A stretch of 64,000 nt of DNA from positions 434,001 to 498,000 of the forward strand of contig NZ_JAEULZ010000001.1 in NCBI RefSeq assembly GCF_016793485.1, written 5' to 3'. The position numbers were made by a program, and so were the translations under genes. The stretch's first letter is position 1. Each line of letters begins with the position of its first letter. The notes beneath the pieces were generated by a model, which worked only from the letters and a program-made list of their open reading frames with translations, made no database searches and was not told the DNA's origin. Below are positions 1-8,800 of this stretch, piece after piece. Source of the DNA: Mesorhizobium sp. Its GTDB lineage: Bacteria > Pseudomonadota > Alphaproteobacteria > Rhizobiales > Rhizobiaceae.

Positions 1-143
1 GGCTCGTTTCCCTTCAGGCTCGCCGTAGCCAGCATGGCCAATCCATCGCGCGAAAGGGCGTGCTCAGCCAGCGCATGCTCCACTGCCGCGATCACCTCGA
101 CTGCGCTCACACCCTTACGGCTGCCGATGCCCGCCACGATCAT
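1..143 (-). CDS. cobE: CobE, cobalamin biosynthesis protein (N-terminal part, cut by window edge)
   Basis: Only the first 47 codons are in the window; the gene continues past position 1. The reading begins MIVAGIGSRKGVSAVEV, the glycine-rich start with a GIG(C/S)RKG motif typical of CobE and of the C-terminal domain of CbiG. The ATG overlaps the cobL stop as ATGA, so the two genes are translationally coupled. CobE is a small protein of the aerobic cobalamin pathway with no firmly assigned reaction; the related CbiG domain belongs to the anaerobic pathway. The identification rests on a short stretch plus the position after cobL, which is a usual cobE location. Confidence 0.8.
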   Translation of the reverse strand, partial: MIVAGIGSRKGVSAVEVIAAVEHALAEHALSRDGLAMLATASLKGNE

Positions 144-1357
144 GGTTTTACCCACGACCATTGCGTCACTGGCATGGCCGGCCGCCAGCCACTCATCGAG
201 CCGATGGCGGTTTCGCGTGAGATCGCGATGCGCACGAGGTCGCCGCCCAGTTCGGCGTGCCTTGCCAGCAGAAGGCCTTCCATTTCCAGCGTTACCGCAT
301 TGGCCACCAGCCGGCCGCCGGACGGCAGGGCGGAGATTGCCGCGTCCATCACGCCTCCGTCCGTGCCGCCGCCGCCAATAAAGACCGCATCGGGCATAGG
401 CAGGCCGGCCAGCGCGGCGGGTGCAGCGCCTTCGACGACCTGAAATCCCGGCACACCGAAGGCCGAGGCGTTGCGCCGGATGCGCGCGGCCCGCTCGGCG
501 TTTTCCTCGATCGCCACGGCGCGCATGGCGGGGTCGGCGAGCATCCATTCGATCGAGATCGAGCCTGAGCCCGCGCCGATGTCCCAAAGCAGTTCGCCGC
601 GCCGGGGCGCGAGCGCCGCAAGCGTCATGGCGCGAACCTCGCGCTTGGTGATCTGTCCGTCATGCTCGAACAGGTCATCGGCCCGTCCAGCTATTAGTGG
701 CAGGATGCGCGCCTCGCGATCCGATTCAAGTTCCAGCGCCAGCACGTTGAGAGGGTTTATCTTTTCGAGGGCGAATCCGCTGGCGGTCGTCGTCCTGATG
801 CGCTCGTCAGGCCCGCCCAGTGCCTCCAGCACAGTCAGCCTCGAATCGCCGAAGCCGAGGCCTGCCAACAGAGCGGCGGCGGTCGCAGGTCCGTCGCCGT
901 CCGAGGTCAGCGCCAGTACGCGCCGACCCGGTTGCAGCAGCGGGCGGATCAGGTCGATGGCATGACCGTGGAGCGACACCGTCTCAACGTCCTGCAGCGC
1001 CCAGCCAAGCCGCGATGCCGCCAGCGAGAATGCCGAGGGAGCAGGGATGACGATCATCTCGTCCACCGGCACATGCCGCGCCAGAGTTACACCAACGCCG
1101 TGCAGGAACGGATCGCCCGACGCCAGCACGCAGACCTTCTTTCCACGCAAACTAACGATATCGCGCATCGCGGTGTCGAACGGGCTCGGCCATGCGCGTG
1201 CTTCGCCTTTGATCAGGCTTCCCGCCAGCGCCAGATGTCGTTTCCCGCCGAACACGAACTCGGCGTCGGCGATCAGCCGCTTCGCTGCGTCACCAAGTCC
1301 GCTGACGCCATCCTCTCCGATGCCGATGACGGAGAGCCATGTCGAGGAGGCGCTCAT
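140..1357 (-). CDS. cobL: Precorrin-6Y C5,15-methyltransferase (decarboxylating) CobL
   Basis: This 405-aa protein has the two-domain CobL layout. The N-terminal CobE/CbiE-type tetrapyrrole methylase (about residues 1-200) opens with LSVIGIGEDGVSGL and carries an ASGDPFLHGVG loop. The C-terminal CbiT-type domain (about 215-400) has an SAM-binding LLWDIGAGSGSISIEW motif. CobL methylates precorrin-6B at C5 and C15 and decarboxylates the C12 acetate, giving precorrin-8. The ATG at 1357 follows an AGGAGGG ribosome site at about five bases. The gene is divergent from cobK, with a large palindromic repeat in the gap, and its stop overlaps cobE. The length is normal for the fused enzyme. Confidence 0.95.
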   Translation of the reverse strand: MSASSTWLSVIGIGEDGVSGLGDAAKRLIADAEFVFGGKRHLALAGSLIKGEARAWPSPFDTAMRDIVSLRGKKVCVLASGDPFLHGVGVTLARHVPVDEMIVIPAPSAFSLAASRLGWALQDVETVSLHGHAIDLIRPLLQPGRRVLALTSDGDGPATAAALLAGLGFGDSRLTVLEALGGPDERIRTTTASGFALEKINPLNVLALELESDREARILPLIAGRADDLFEHDGQITKREVRAMTLAALAPRRGELLWDIGAGSGSISIEWMLADPAMRAVAIEENAERAARIRRNASAFGVPGFQVVEGAAPAALAGLPMPDAVFIGGGGTDGGVMDAAISALPSGGRLVANAVTLEMEGLLLARHAELGGDLVRIAISRETAIGSMSGWRPAMPVTQWSWVKP

Positions 1358-1376
1358 GCTGCCCTCCTAGCGAAGC

Positions 1377-1529
1377 GCAGGTTCCTCGCCCCCGCGCAGC
1401 GGGGGAGAGGTGGTGCGCGAAGCGCGACGGAGAGGGGGGGCAGCGCGACTGGCTGAAGGGTCCCCCTCTCCGTCTCGCCCCTGCGGGTCGATCCACCTCT
1501 CCCCCGCTGCGCGGGGGCGAGGAACCTGC
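1377..1529. repeat. Large palindromic repeat between cobL and cobK
   Basis: Arms of 37 bases, 1377-1413 and 1493-1529, are perfect reverse complements. Each arm contains a shorter GC-rich inner palindrome (CCCCCGCGCAGCGGGGG). The roughly 80-base interior has further inner complementarity (CGACGGAGAGGGGG near 1425 and its partner near 1471). The element would fold into a long hairpin in RNA from either strand. It occupies most of the cobL-cobK intergenic region, so promoters of both genes must lie in it or beside it. It resembles the multicopy palindromic elements common in Rhizobiales; copy number elsewhere in the genome cannot be seen here. Confidence 0.85.
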
Positions 1530-1588
1530 GCCAACCGTGGCGAACGCCTCTCCCCGTATTCACCGTAAGCGGATAAGGGAGAGGGGCA

Positions 1589-1612
1589 ATGCGTAACTCC
1601 AGCACCCCATGA
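1589..1612 (+). other. Possible 7-codon leader ORF coupled to cobK
   Basis: An ATG at 1589 follows a GAGAGGGG Shine-Dalgarno-like run and encodes seven residues (MRNSSTP). Its TGA stop overlaps the cobK ATG as ATGA. cobK itself has no clear ribosome site directly upstream, so reinitiation from this leader could supply translation. The arrangement is visible; the function is inferred and could be coincidence. Confidence 0.3.
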
Positions 1613-2349
1613 AAAACATCCTCATCCTCGGCGGCACCGCTGACGCACGCCAACTCGCGGGCAAGCTTGCGGGCCGCTTCGACGTCACGCTGTCGCTCGC
1701 CGGCCGTACCGAAAATCCGGTTGCGCAGGGCGTGCCGGTGCGTGTCGGCGGCTTCGGCGGTGCGGAAGGTCTGGCGGCGTACCTCAGGGACAACCGCGTC
1801 GACCTGCTGATCGACGCGACGCACCCTTATGCAGCCCACATTTCCGCGAATGCGGCGAAGGCCGCTGCGGTCGCCAATGTTCCGGCCATTGCGCTGCGTC
1901 GTCCCGCTTGGGAGCGGCAGCCCGGTGATCGCTGGACGTCGGTCGAAAGCGCCTCGGAGGCCGTCGGTCTGCTCGGTGCGCGCCCGCGCCGGGTTTTTCT
2001 GGCTTTGGGCCGGCAGGAACTGCTTCCCTTCGAAGCCGCGTCGCAGCACGCCTACCTCATTCGCAGCGTCGATCCGGTCGAGCCGCCGCTCGCCGTGCCC
2101 GATGCCACCTACATCCTTGCACGCGGCCCGTTTTCCGAAGCCGGCGACCGCGCGCTTCTCGAGACGCACGGCATCGACGCCATCGTCTCCAAGAACAGCG
2201 GCGGACAGGCGACCTACGGCAAGATCGCTGCCGCGCGCGCTCTCGGTGTCGAGGTCTTTATCATTCGGCGACCGCCACTGCCGGACTTGCCGTCCGGCGC
2301 GGATGTCGACGAGACGGTACGGCTCGCGGATCACGCCTTGGCTCCCTGA
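1609..2349 (+). CDS. cobK: Precorrin-6A reductase CobK
   Basis: The 246-aa product starts ILILGGTADARQLA, the nucleotide-binding motif of CobK/CbiJ, and contains a DATHPYAAHIS motif (about 66-76) and the C-terminal SKNSGGQATYGKI signature. The enzyme reduces precorrin-6A to precorrin-6B with NADPH, the step before CobL. The length is usual for the family. It is the only plus-strand gene in this cobalamin block: it is divergent from cobL and its last 19 bases overlap the end of cobJ tail to tail. A 7-codon upstream ORF overlaps its start. Confidence 0.95.
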   Translation: MKNILILGGTADARQLAGKLAGRFDVTLSLAGRTENPVAQGVPVRVGGFGGAEGLAAYLRDNRVDLLIDATHPYAAHISANAAKAAAVANVPAIALRRPAWERQPGDRWTSVESASEAVGLLGARPRRVFLALGRQELLPFEAASQHAYLIRSVDPVEPPLAVPDATYILARGPFSEAGDRALLETHGIDAIVSKNSGGQATYGKIAAARALGVEVFIIRRPPLPDLPSGADVDETVRLADHALAP

Positions 2350-3116
2350 ACCGGAGACAAAAAGCGCGGCGTGTAGACCAGCGCCGGCTGTACGCCGCGC
2401 TCAATGACGCGCGTTTCCGCCGAACCGATAATCACGCAGGTCGCCATGTCGGCCTGCGCCGCGTCCGCTTCTCCGAGCGGCGTCACCGCGATCTTCTCGT
2501 CGGGCCGTCCGGCGGCGCGGCCGAAGATGATGGGCGTCGTCACGGGCAGGATTTTCGCCAGCAGCTCGAACGCCTTGCCGAGTTGCCATGGACGCGCCTT
2601 GCTGATCGGGTTGTAAAGCGCGATCACGAAGCCTGCTGTGGCCGCTGCTTCCAGCCGCTTCTCGATGGTTTCCCAGGGCTTGAGATTGTCGGAAAGCGAG
2701 ATGGCGCAGAAATCGTGGCCGAGCGGCGCGCCGATCCTCGCGGCGACAGCGAGCATCGCCGTGATGCCCGGTATGACGGTCAATTCGATCGTGCGCCATT
2801 CCGGCGGTCCGGCCTCGATCGCCTCGCAGACGGCCGTGGCCATGGCAAAGACGCCGGGGTCGCCGCCCGACACCACCGCAACCCGCTCCCCTTGCGCGGC
2901 CTTTTTGAGTGCGGCCTGAGCGCGGGAGATTTCTTCGCGATTGTCGGATGCGACCTTCACCTGGTCTGGCCGAAGGTCCAGCCGGTCGACATAGGGGAAA
3001 TAGCCGTAGAACCATTTGGCGTCCGCCACCGCCGCGCTCGCTTCCGGCGTGACCTGGTGTGCGCCGCCTGGTCCCAGTCCTATCACGGCGATATGGCCGT
3101 TTGCTGCCGAGCTCAT
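2331..3116 (-). CDS. cobJ: Precorrin-3B C17-methyltransferase CobJ
   Basis: This is a single tetrapyrrole-methylase domain of 261 aa. It begins near residue 9 with AVIGLGPGGAHQVTPEA, has the VVSGGDPGVFAMA loop (about 82-94), the VIPGITAMLAVAARIGAPLGHDF region and the LYNPISKARPWQL motif characteristic of CobJ/CbiH. It methylates C17 of precorrin-3B with ring contraction, giving precorrin-4. The ATG at 3116 overlaps the cobI stop as ATGA, which fixes the start; the open frame extends further upstream but only inside cobI. It is the last gene of the riboswitch-led operon, and its 3' end overlaps cobK, which is transcribed the other way. Confidence 0.95.
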   Translation of the reverse strand: MSSAANGHIAVIGLGPGGAHQVTPEASAAVADAKWFYGYFPYVDRLDLRPDQVKVASDNREEISRAQAALKKAAQGERVAVVSGGDPGVFAMATAVCEAIEAGPPEWRTIELTVIPGITAMLAVAARIGAPLGHDFCAISLSDNLKPWETIEKRLEAAATAGFVIALYNPISKARPWQLGKAFELLAKILPVTTPIIFGRAAGRPDEKIAVTPLGEADAAQADMATCVIIGSAETRVIERGVQPALVYTPRFLSPVQGAKA

Positions 3117-3853
3117 GGCTTTTCGGCCCAGCCCGGCACGAGCACGATGGAGAAATAGGGCGCGTCGTCGTTGGTCTTGTCGGCCAGCCGCTCGGAGCGC
3201 GTGTTCGTCATTGTGCCGCGCTCGACATAGATGGCGCGGTCGAGCAGGCCGGTCGCGGTCAGCGCAGCCCGTATCTTGGGCAGGTTGCGGCCGACCTTCA
3301 TGATCACTGCTGCGTCTGTGTCGGCCAGCCTGCGCGTCAGTTCGTATTCTGAAAGCGTGCCCGGCAGCACGGTCAGGATGTCGTCGCCCTGAACGATAGG
3401 GACTCCCGTCTGCGACCAGCATCCCGACATCGCCGTCACGCCCGGTATCACCTCCGTCGGCCAGCGGTCGGCCAGGCGAACATGCAGGTGCATGTAGGAC
3501 CCGTAAAATAGAGGATCGCCCTCGGAGAGCACGGCGACCGTCTTGCCGTCTTCGAGATGCGTTTCGATCCGTTGGACGGAGGCCTCGTAGAAGTCGGAAA
3601 TCGCTGTCCTGTAATCCTTCGAATCCTTGTGGATTTCGGTCGTTACCGGATAAACCAGCGGCAGTTCGACCCAGGCTTCGCGGAAATACGGCCCGACGAT
3701 GCCGCGCGCATTGCCGTTGCTGCCGCGCTTGGCAAAAAAGGCGACGACGTCGGCTTCCTCCAGCGCGCGCACTGCCTTCAGCGTCATCAACTCCGGGTCG
3801 CCGGGGCCTGTGCCGACGCCGATCAGGCGGCCGGTTTTCGTATGTGCGTTCAC
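3113..3853 (-). CDS. cobI: Precorrin-2 C20-methyltransferase CobI
   Basis: This tetrapyrrole methylase of 246 aa opens RLIGVGTGPGDPELMTLKA, the family glycine-rich motif, and has LSEGDPLFYGSYMHLHVRL (SAM-site loop) and VIPGVTAMSGCW. It converts precorrin-2 to precorrin-3A using S-adenosylmethionine. The start is taken as GTG at 3853, overlapping the cobH stop as GTGA and placing the first motif at the expected distance from the N-terminus. The upstream extension of the open frame overlaps cobH and has no family similarity. It sits between cobH and cobJ, the conserved order of the aerobic cob operon. Confidence 0.94.
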   Translation of the reverse strand: MNAHTKTGRLIGVGTGPGDPELMTLKAVRALEEADVVAFFAKRGSNGNARGIVGPYFREAWVELPLVYPVTTEIHKDSKDYRTAISDFYEASVQRIETHLEDGKTVAVLSEGDPLFYGSYMHLHVRLADRWPTEVIPGVTAMSGCWSQTGVPIVQGDDILTVLPGTLSEYELTRRLADTDAAVIMKVGRNLPKIRAALTATGLLDRAIYVERGTMTNTRSERLADKTNDDAPYFSIVLVPGWAEKP

Positions 3854-4482
3854 AGGCCGGGCCTCGCGAGAGCGTTGACGGCGGCGGCGGTCATGGCACT
3901 GCCGCCCATGCGGCCGCGCACGATGGCCCATGGGATGCCGAGTTTGCTTTCCGCGAGCGCTTCCTTGGATTCGGCGGCTCCGACGAATCCGACAGGCATG
4001 CCGATGATCGCAGCCGGCCTCGGCGCGCCCTTTTCGAGCATCTCGAGCAGATAGAACAGCGCGGTCGGGGCGTTCCCGATGGCGACTACCGAGCCCTCCA
4101 GCCTGTCGCGCCAGAGTTCGAGTGCCGCCGCCGAGCGCGTGTTGCCGATCTTTTTCGCGAGTTCGGTAGTCTGCGGATCGCGCAATGTGCATACGACTTC
4201 GTTTTTCGCTGGCAGGCGGGCGACAGTCACGCCGCGCGATACCATCTCGGCGTCGCACAGGATCGGCGCGCCGGCCAGCAGCGCGGCGCGGGCGGAGCTT
4301 ACGAACCCGTTCGAGAAGACGAAATGTTGCGCCGCCTCGACTAGGCCGCAGGCATGGATCATGCGGACGGCGACATCGGCCTCCGCCTCCGAGAACCGCG
4401 ACAAGTCGGCTTCCGCGCGGATGATGGAGAAGGAGCGCTCGTAGATCGCGTTGCCGTCATGGATGTAGTCGTAGGCTGTCAT
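3850..4482 (-). CDS. cobH: Precorrin-8X methylmutase CobH
   Basis: This is a 210-aa protein of normal family length. It starts MTAYDYIHDGNAIYERSF, with the YIRDP-like entry region, contains RMIHACGLVEAAQHFVFS with the histidine expected at the active site (about residue 43), and ends with IGMPVGFVGAAESKEAL, the strongest CobH/CbiC signature. It moves the C11 methyl group to C12, turning precorrin-8 into hydrogenobyrinic acid. Its start overlaps the cobG stop and its stop overlaps the cobI GTG, so it is embedded in a tightly coupled operon. Confidence 0.95.
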   Translation of the reverse strand: MTAYDYIHDGNAIYERSFSIIRAEADLSRFSEAEADVAVRMIHACGLVEAAQHFVFSNGFVSSARAALLAGAPILCDAEMVSRGVTVARLPAKNEVVCTLRDPQTTELAKKIGNTRSAAALELWRDRLEGSVVAIGNAPTALFYLLEMLEKGAPRPAAIIGMPVGFVGAAESKEALAESKLGIPWAIVRGRMGGSAMTAAAVNALARPGL

Positions 4483-5885
4483 GTCCTGCTTTTTCCGAAG
4501 GCTTCCGCAAGTCTGGAAAGCCCGATCCTTTGAATGGCGTGCGCCGCCGTTTCGCCTTGCAGCCGTTCTGCCGAAACCACCCGCGTGACGTTGGCGAAAG
4601 CGCGCCCTGCGGCGTCGCGATCCGCAAAGGCCGTCGCTTCATCGCGCGCCGTGCCGTTGGCGACAAGCCCGATTCCGCGTTCGCTACCCACCATGGTCAG
4701 GGTGGATGCCGCCGGATGCGCGCACCCTTTGGCGCAGCCGGAAACGTGCAGGTGCAAGGAGCCGTCGAAGAAGTCTCCATGTTCCTTCGCCATGTCTGCT
4801 GCGAGAATTCGCGCCGCCATATGTCCCGAGGCGCAGTCCGGCGCGCCGGGGCAGGCGGAGATCGACTGCGTGGGATCGTCAGCCGAGGTGATGAAGCCGA
4901 GTGCTTCGGCAGTCTTACGCAGTTCCCGCGCTGTTGCCTCTGTGCCGCAGATTGCCACGAGCGTTCGCCTTGGGGCCGGGCGGATGTCGTTTATGCGCAG
5001 CGATCGGGCTTTTTCGGCGAAGGTCTTCAATCTGTCGGCGGTGGTATGGCCGAAGGGAAGGGCGATGCCGAGGGCTTTGAGGTTTGTGCGAAGGTTGGTG
5101 AGGCCGATGAGGGAGGTGCGTTGCTCCTTGACGCCCCCCTCTGGCCTGCCGGCCATCTCAACCCTTGTGGCCGGCAGGCCAGAGGGGGGCAACGAAGGGC
5201 GCAAAGCCTGCAACCTGTCCGGCAGCCGCTCAACGTCCACGTCTCGGCCCCGCGCTTCCCGGCCCATCTCGGCAATGGCGGACAACAGCGTTAGCGTGAC
5301 ATCGCCAGCGGCCTGATCGTTTTGGGCGAGGCCAAGCGGCCGGGCCGACCTTTTTTCGCCAGCGATACCAACCAGCCAGCCGCTATCGACCGCGGCCAGC
5401 CGGACATCCGCCGCGACCTCGTCAAGCGCCGTCAGTCCGCCACTGTCGACGACCACCGAAACCTTCGGGCCGAGGCGGTTTTCGAGCCCGGCACGGGCGA
5501 TTCCGTTTCGGATAGACTCTGCGATGGCCGTAGGGTCGGCTATCTCTTCGGGATCGAGCCCCGCCAACACGCCTGTCTGCACCGGGACGCCCGTTCGCAC
5601 GGGAATGCCGAGCTTGTTGACGGCTGCGGCGAACTCGGCCGCCGAATGCGCTGTCAGTCCACGTATCTGCAAGCTGCCGCGCGCCGTGACTTCGACGATG
5701 CCGTTGCCGTGTTTTTCGGACGCCTTGCACAATCCGATCAGGGCGTCTGGCGATAGCCCGCCAGCCACCGGGTTCAGCCGCACCAGCAGTCCGTCGCCGG
5801 TCTTCATCGGCGCGGAGAGTGCGGGGCAGGCACCGCGCCGGCTGAAGCCGCCGGCGATGGGGCGCGCTGCCGCCAGAATCGTCAT
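4479..5885 (-). CDS. cobG: Precorrin-3B synthase CobG (carries an in-frame palindromic repeat)
   Basis: This nitrite/sulfite-reductase-like protein has 468 aa. The N-terminal ferredoxin-like half contains MKTGDGLLVRLNP and a GSLQIRGL strand. The C-terminal half has the cluster/siroheme-type cysteines ACPGAPDCASGH and SGCAKGCAHP (about 330-390). CobG is an oxygen-using iron-sulfur enzyme that converts precorrin-3A to precorrin-3B by hydroxylation and gamma-lactone formation, so it marks the aerobic pathway. The ATG at 5885 overlaps the cobN stop as ATGA; longer upstream reading lies inside cobN. Residues about 232-251 are encoded by a palindromic element (5133-5190) and look like an insertion (PPSGLPAT ... 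GRPEGG), between the two halves of the protein. Confidence 0.93.
   Translation of the reverse strand: MTILAAARPIAGGFSRRGACPALSAPMKTGDGLLVRLNPVAGGLSPDALIGLCKASEKHGNGIVEVTARGSLQIRGLTAHSAAEFAAAVNKLGIPVRTGVPVQTGVLAGLDPEEIADPTAIAESIRNGIARAGLENRLGPKVSVVVDSGGLTALDEVAADVRLAAVDSGWLVGIAGEKRSARPLGLAQNDQAAGDVTLTLLSAIAEMGREARGRDVDVERLPDRLQALRPSLPPSGLPATRVEMAGRPEGGVKEQRTSLIGLTNLRTNLKALGIALPFGHTTADRLKTFAEKARSLRINDIRPAPRRTLVAICGTEATARELRKTAEALGFITSADDPTQSISACPGAPDCASGHMAARILAADMAKEHGDFFDGSLHLHVSGCAKGCAHPAASTLTMVGSERGIGLVANGTARDEATAFADRDAAGRAFANVTRVVSAERLQGETAAHAIQRIGLSRLAEAFGKSRT
5133..5190. repeat. Palindromic element inside cobG
   Basis: The 23-base arms 5133-5155 and 5168-5190 are perfect reverse complements around a 12-base loop. 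The ends (GCCCCCCTCTGGCCTGCCGG) match the ends of the elements at 8771-8925 and 58796-58951 except for one or two bases, so this is a short, interior-deleted member of the same family. The reading frame of cobG stays open through it. Confidence 0.85.
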
Positions 5886-8800
5886 GCGGCCTCCTGCGCG
5901 CCGCGCGCCTCGGCGATCAGCGCCGCCAGGTCGTTGTCTATGGAGTTGCGCAGCGGGTTCCACAGGCCACGCCGCCGCGCCGAGGCGAAGCGTTCGGCGA
6001 TGAACGCGGCAGCCTTCGGGTTTTCGCGCAGCATGAAGGCGCGCACCGCCTCGTTGCCGAGATAGGCGTCGTGCACCGCCTCGATCAGCGCGCCGGGGAT
6101 GGCGTTGGTGGTTTCCGCAAAGCCGATCAGCCGGTCGACTGTTTCGGCAAATTCGGAAGCCCCGCGCGGTCCGTGCCGCATCTGGCCTTCGATGAAGCGC
6201 TGACTTGTCGCCCGGGCGCGAACGACTCGCGCCACCGCCTGTGTCACCGAGCGTGGTTTCGGCTTCTTCGGGTCCGTGGTGTCGAGCATGATCACTTCGG
6301 CCTTGCCGCCCAGGAGTGCGACTGCTGCCGAAAACCCGCCGACGAAGGCGACATCGGCCGACCCTTCCAGAATGTCGCGGCCGGGATCGTCGCCGGTGTG
6401 GACCAGCAAGTCGGCTTCGGCGATGCGCTCCGCGAAGGCTCCGGGCAGGTGACGTCCGTCGCCTTCCGCACCGCCATAGGCATGCGACGTGGCGTCCAGA
6501 TAGGCGCGGCCAAGTTCTTCGCGGGTTTCCCAGCCGCCACCGGATAGAAGTTCCTCCGGCCCGGCTCCGTAGGTGCCCGGAGAGGATCCGAAGATGCGCG
6601 CAGGAACGCTGCTCTGCTGCCGTGCGGTTTCGGCGAGCGGGCTTTCGGACGAGTCTTCGTTGCGCTCGGCGACTGCCCGTGTCGCGGCGTCGATCAAGGC
6701 GATCTGCGTCGGGAACATGTCGCGGAACAGGCCCGAGATGCGCCATGTGACATCCACGCGAGTGCGACCGAGCATGGCCGGCGGCAGAACCTCTATGCCG
6801 GTGACGCGGCCGGTCGCTGCATCCCATTGGGGGCGGCAGCCCATCAGCGCCAGCCCTTGCGCGATCTCTTCGCCACCTGTGCGCAGCGAAGCAGAGCCCC
6901 AGAGGTCGATGACCAGCGAACGCGGCCAGTCGCCATGGTCCTGCATGTACTGGCGCAGCACTTCCGCCGCCGCCGCCTCGCCGATATCGAAGGCGGTCGG
7001 CGTCGGCATGGTGCGGGGATCGGCGGTGAACAGGTTGCGGCCAGTCGGCAGCACGTCCTTGCGGCCGCGCGCCGGCGCGCCTGCCGGCCCGGCCGCGACG
7101 TGGCGGCCATCGAGGGCGGCGATCAATGCTGTGCGCTCGGCCATGGCGCTGGCCTGACGGATTGGGTCGTCATCGATTTCGGCCCGGCCGTAGATGTGTA
7201 GCCCGTCCTTGATGGCAAAATCCTTGAGGTCGCACAGCCACGCGTCGATGCGGCGCAGCGCTTCGTCGGACTGGTCTGTGGCGGCGACGCCGGCCTCCGA
7301 GGCCAGCCCGGTCCTTCCGGCCGTCTCGACGATCAGTTGCGCTAAACGGTCGCGTCTGCGGCGGTCCAAACCATCCGCCTGCGCATATTCGTCGACCAGC
7401 CGCTCCAGCTTCTGCTTGTCCTCATCCAGTTCGGCGGACACAAGCGGCGGCGGCAGGTGGCCGAGCGTGACGGCTGAGATACGGCGCTTCGCCTGTGCGG
7501 CCTCGCCGGGGTTGGAGACGATGAAGGGATAGACGACGGGCAGGGGGCCGGTAACAATCTCGGGAAAGCAGTTCTTGCCAAGCGCGACTGCCTTGCCGGG
7601 CAGCCATTCGAGTGTGCCGTGCGCGCCGACATGCACAAGCGCATCGACGCCGAGCTTCTTTTGCAACCACAGGCCGAAGGCAATCAGTTCGTGGCGCGGC
7701 GGCAATGTCGGGTCGTGATAGTCGGCGCGGCGGTCCTGCGATTTTCCCCGATCCGGCGCGAGCGCGACGGTGATGGTGCCGAAGGTCGCGGCGCGGACGG
7801 GGAAGTGCTCTTTCCCCTCCCCCTTGCGGGGAGGGTCGGCGCGCAGCGCCCGGGTGGGGGTCGCAGACGTCGCGCTCCATTCGGCGCTACCCCCACCCCT
7901 GCCGGCTTCGCCGTCAGACCCTCCCCGCAAGGGGGAGGGTGGGGCGCCCCACGCGCCTTCCAATGATTGCTTCGCTTCTTCAGGCAGATTTGCCGACAGC
8001 ATGACGTAGTCCTGAAGGCTCAACCCCGCGCCGCCAGACTCGACCGCATTGAGCAGTTCCCGCGCCGTTTCCGGAATCCTGTCAACGGCATAGCCGGCGT
8101 CCTTCAGGTCGTGCAGCATGGCCAGCACGGAGTTTGGCACGTCGAGGCCGACCGCATAGCCCGTGCGCCCCGCCGCGCCGGGGTAGTCCGGCATGATGAT
8201 CGCGAGGCGGCGCTTATCGCGGGGCGTCGCCTGCAGGCGCACCATGGCCTCGATGCGCGCCGCGACCTGGTCGACGCGGTCCGGTTCGGGCCGGTTGGCG
8301 AAAACGCGGAAGCCGAGTTCGGGATCGAGGCCGCCGTCATCCTTGAAGGAGATTGCGCCGGCGAGAATGCGGCCGTCCAGTTCGGGCATGACGACATGCA
8401 TGGCGAGGTCGGCTGGCCCGAGCCCACGCGGACTGTTCTCCCAAGCTTCCCGTCGGGTTGTCGCTACGATCACCTGCATGACTGGAACGCCGGCACGGTC
8501 GAACAGCGTTTCGACCCCGGGTTCCGCGCCCGTCGCGAAGGCCGTGGCGGTCACAACCAGAGCAGGATCAAGGTCGCGCAAGGCCTGTTCTACAAAGGCT
8601 GCCGATTCCCGGTCTTTCAGGCTAGCGACGAAGATCGGAACCGGCTGCAGTCCCTTGTGCCGCAGGGCTTCAGCCAGAGCTTCGATCGGTGCGACGTCAG
8701 AGGCGAGCAGCATCGAGCGGTAGAAGAGGATGGGGATGGTCGGTGAGGCGGCGGTTTGGCGCTCTACGGCGCCCCCCTCTGTCCTGCCGGACATCTCCCC

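Noticed and set aside
1354-2334. 326-codon minus-strand open frame opposite cobK
   Set aside because: It reads through the palindromic repeat and the complement of cobK; cobK has the real family motifs.
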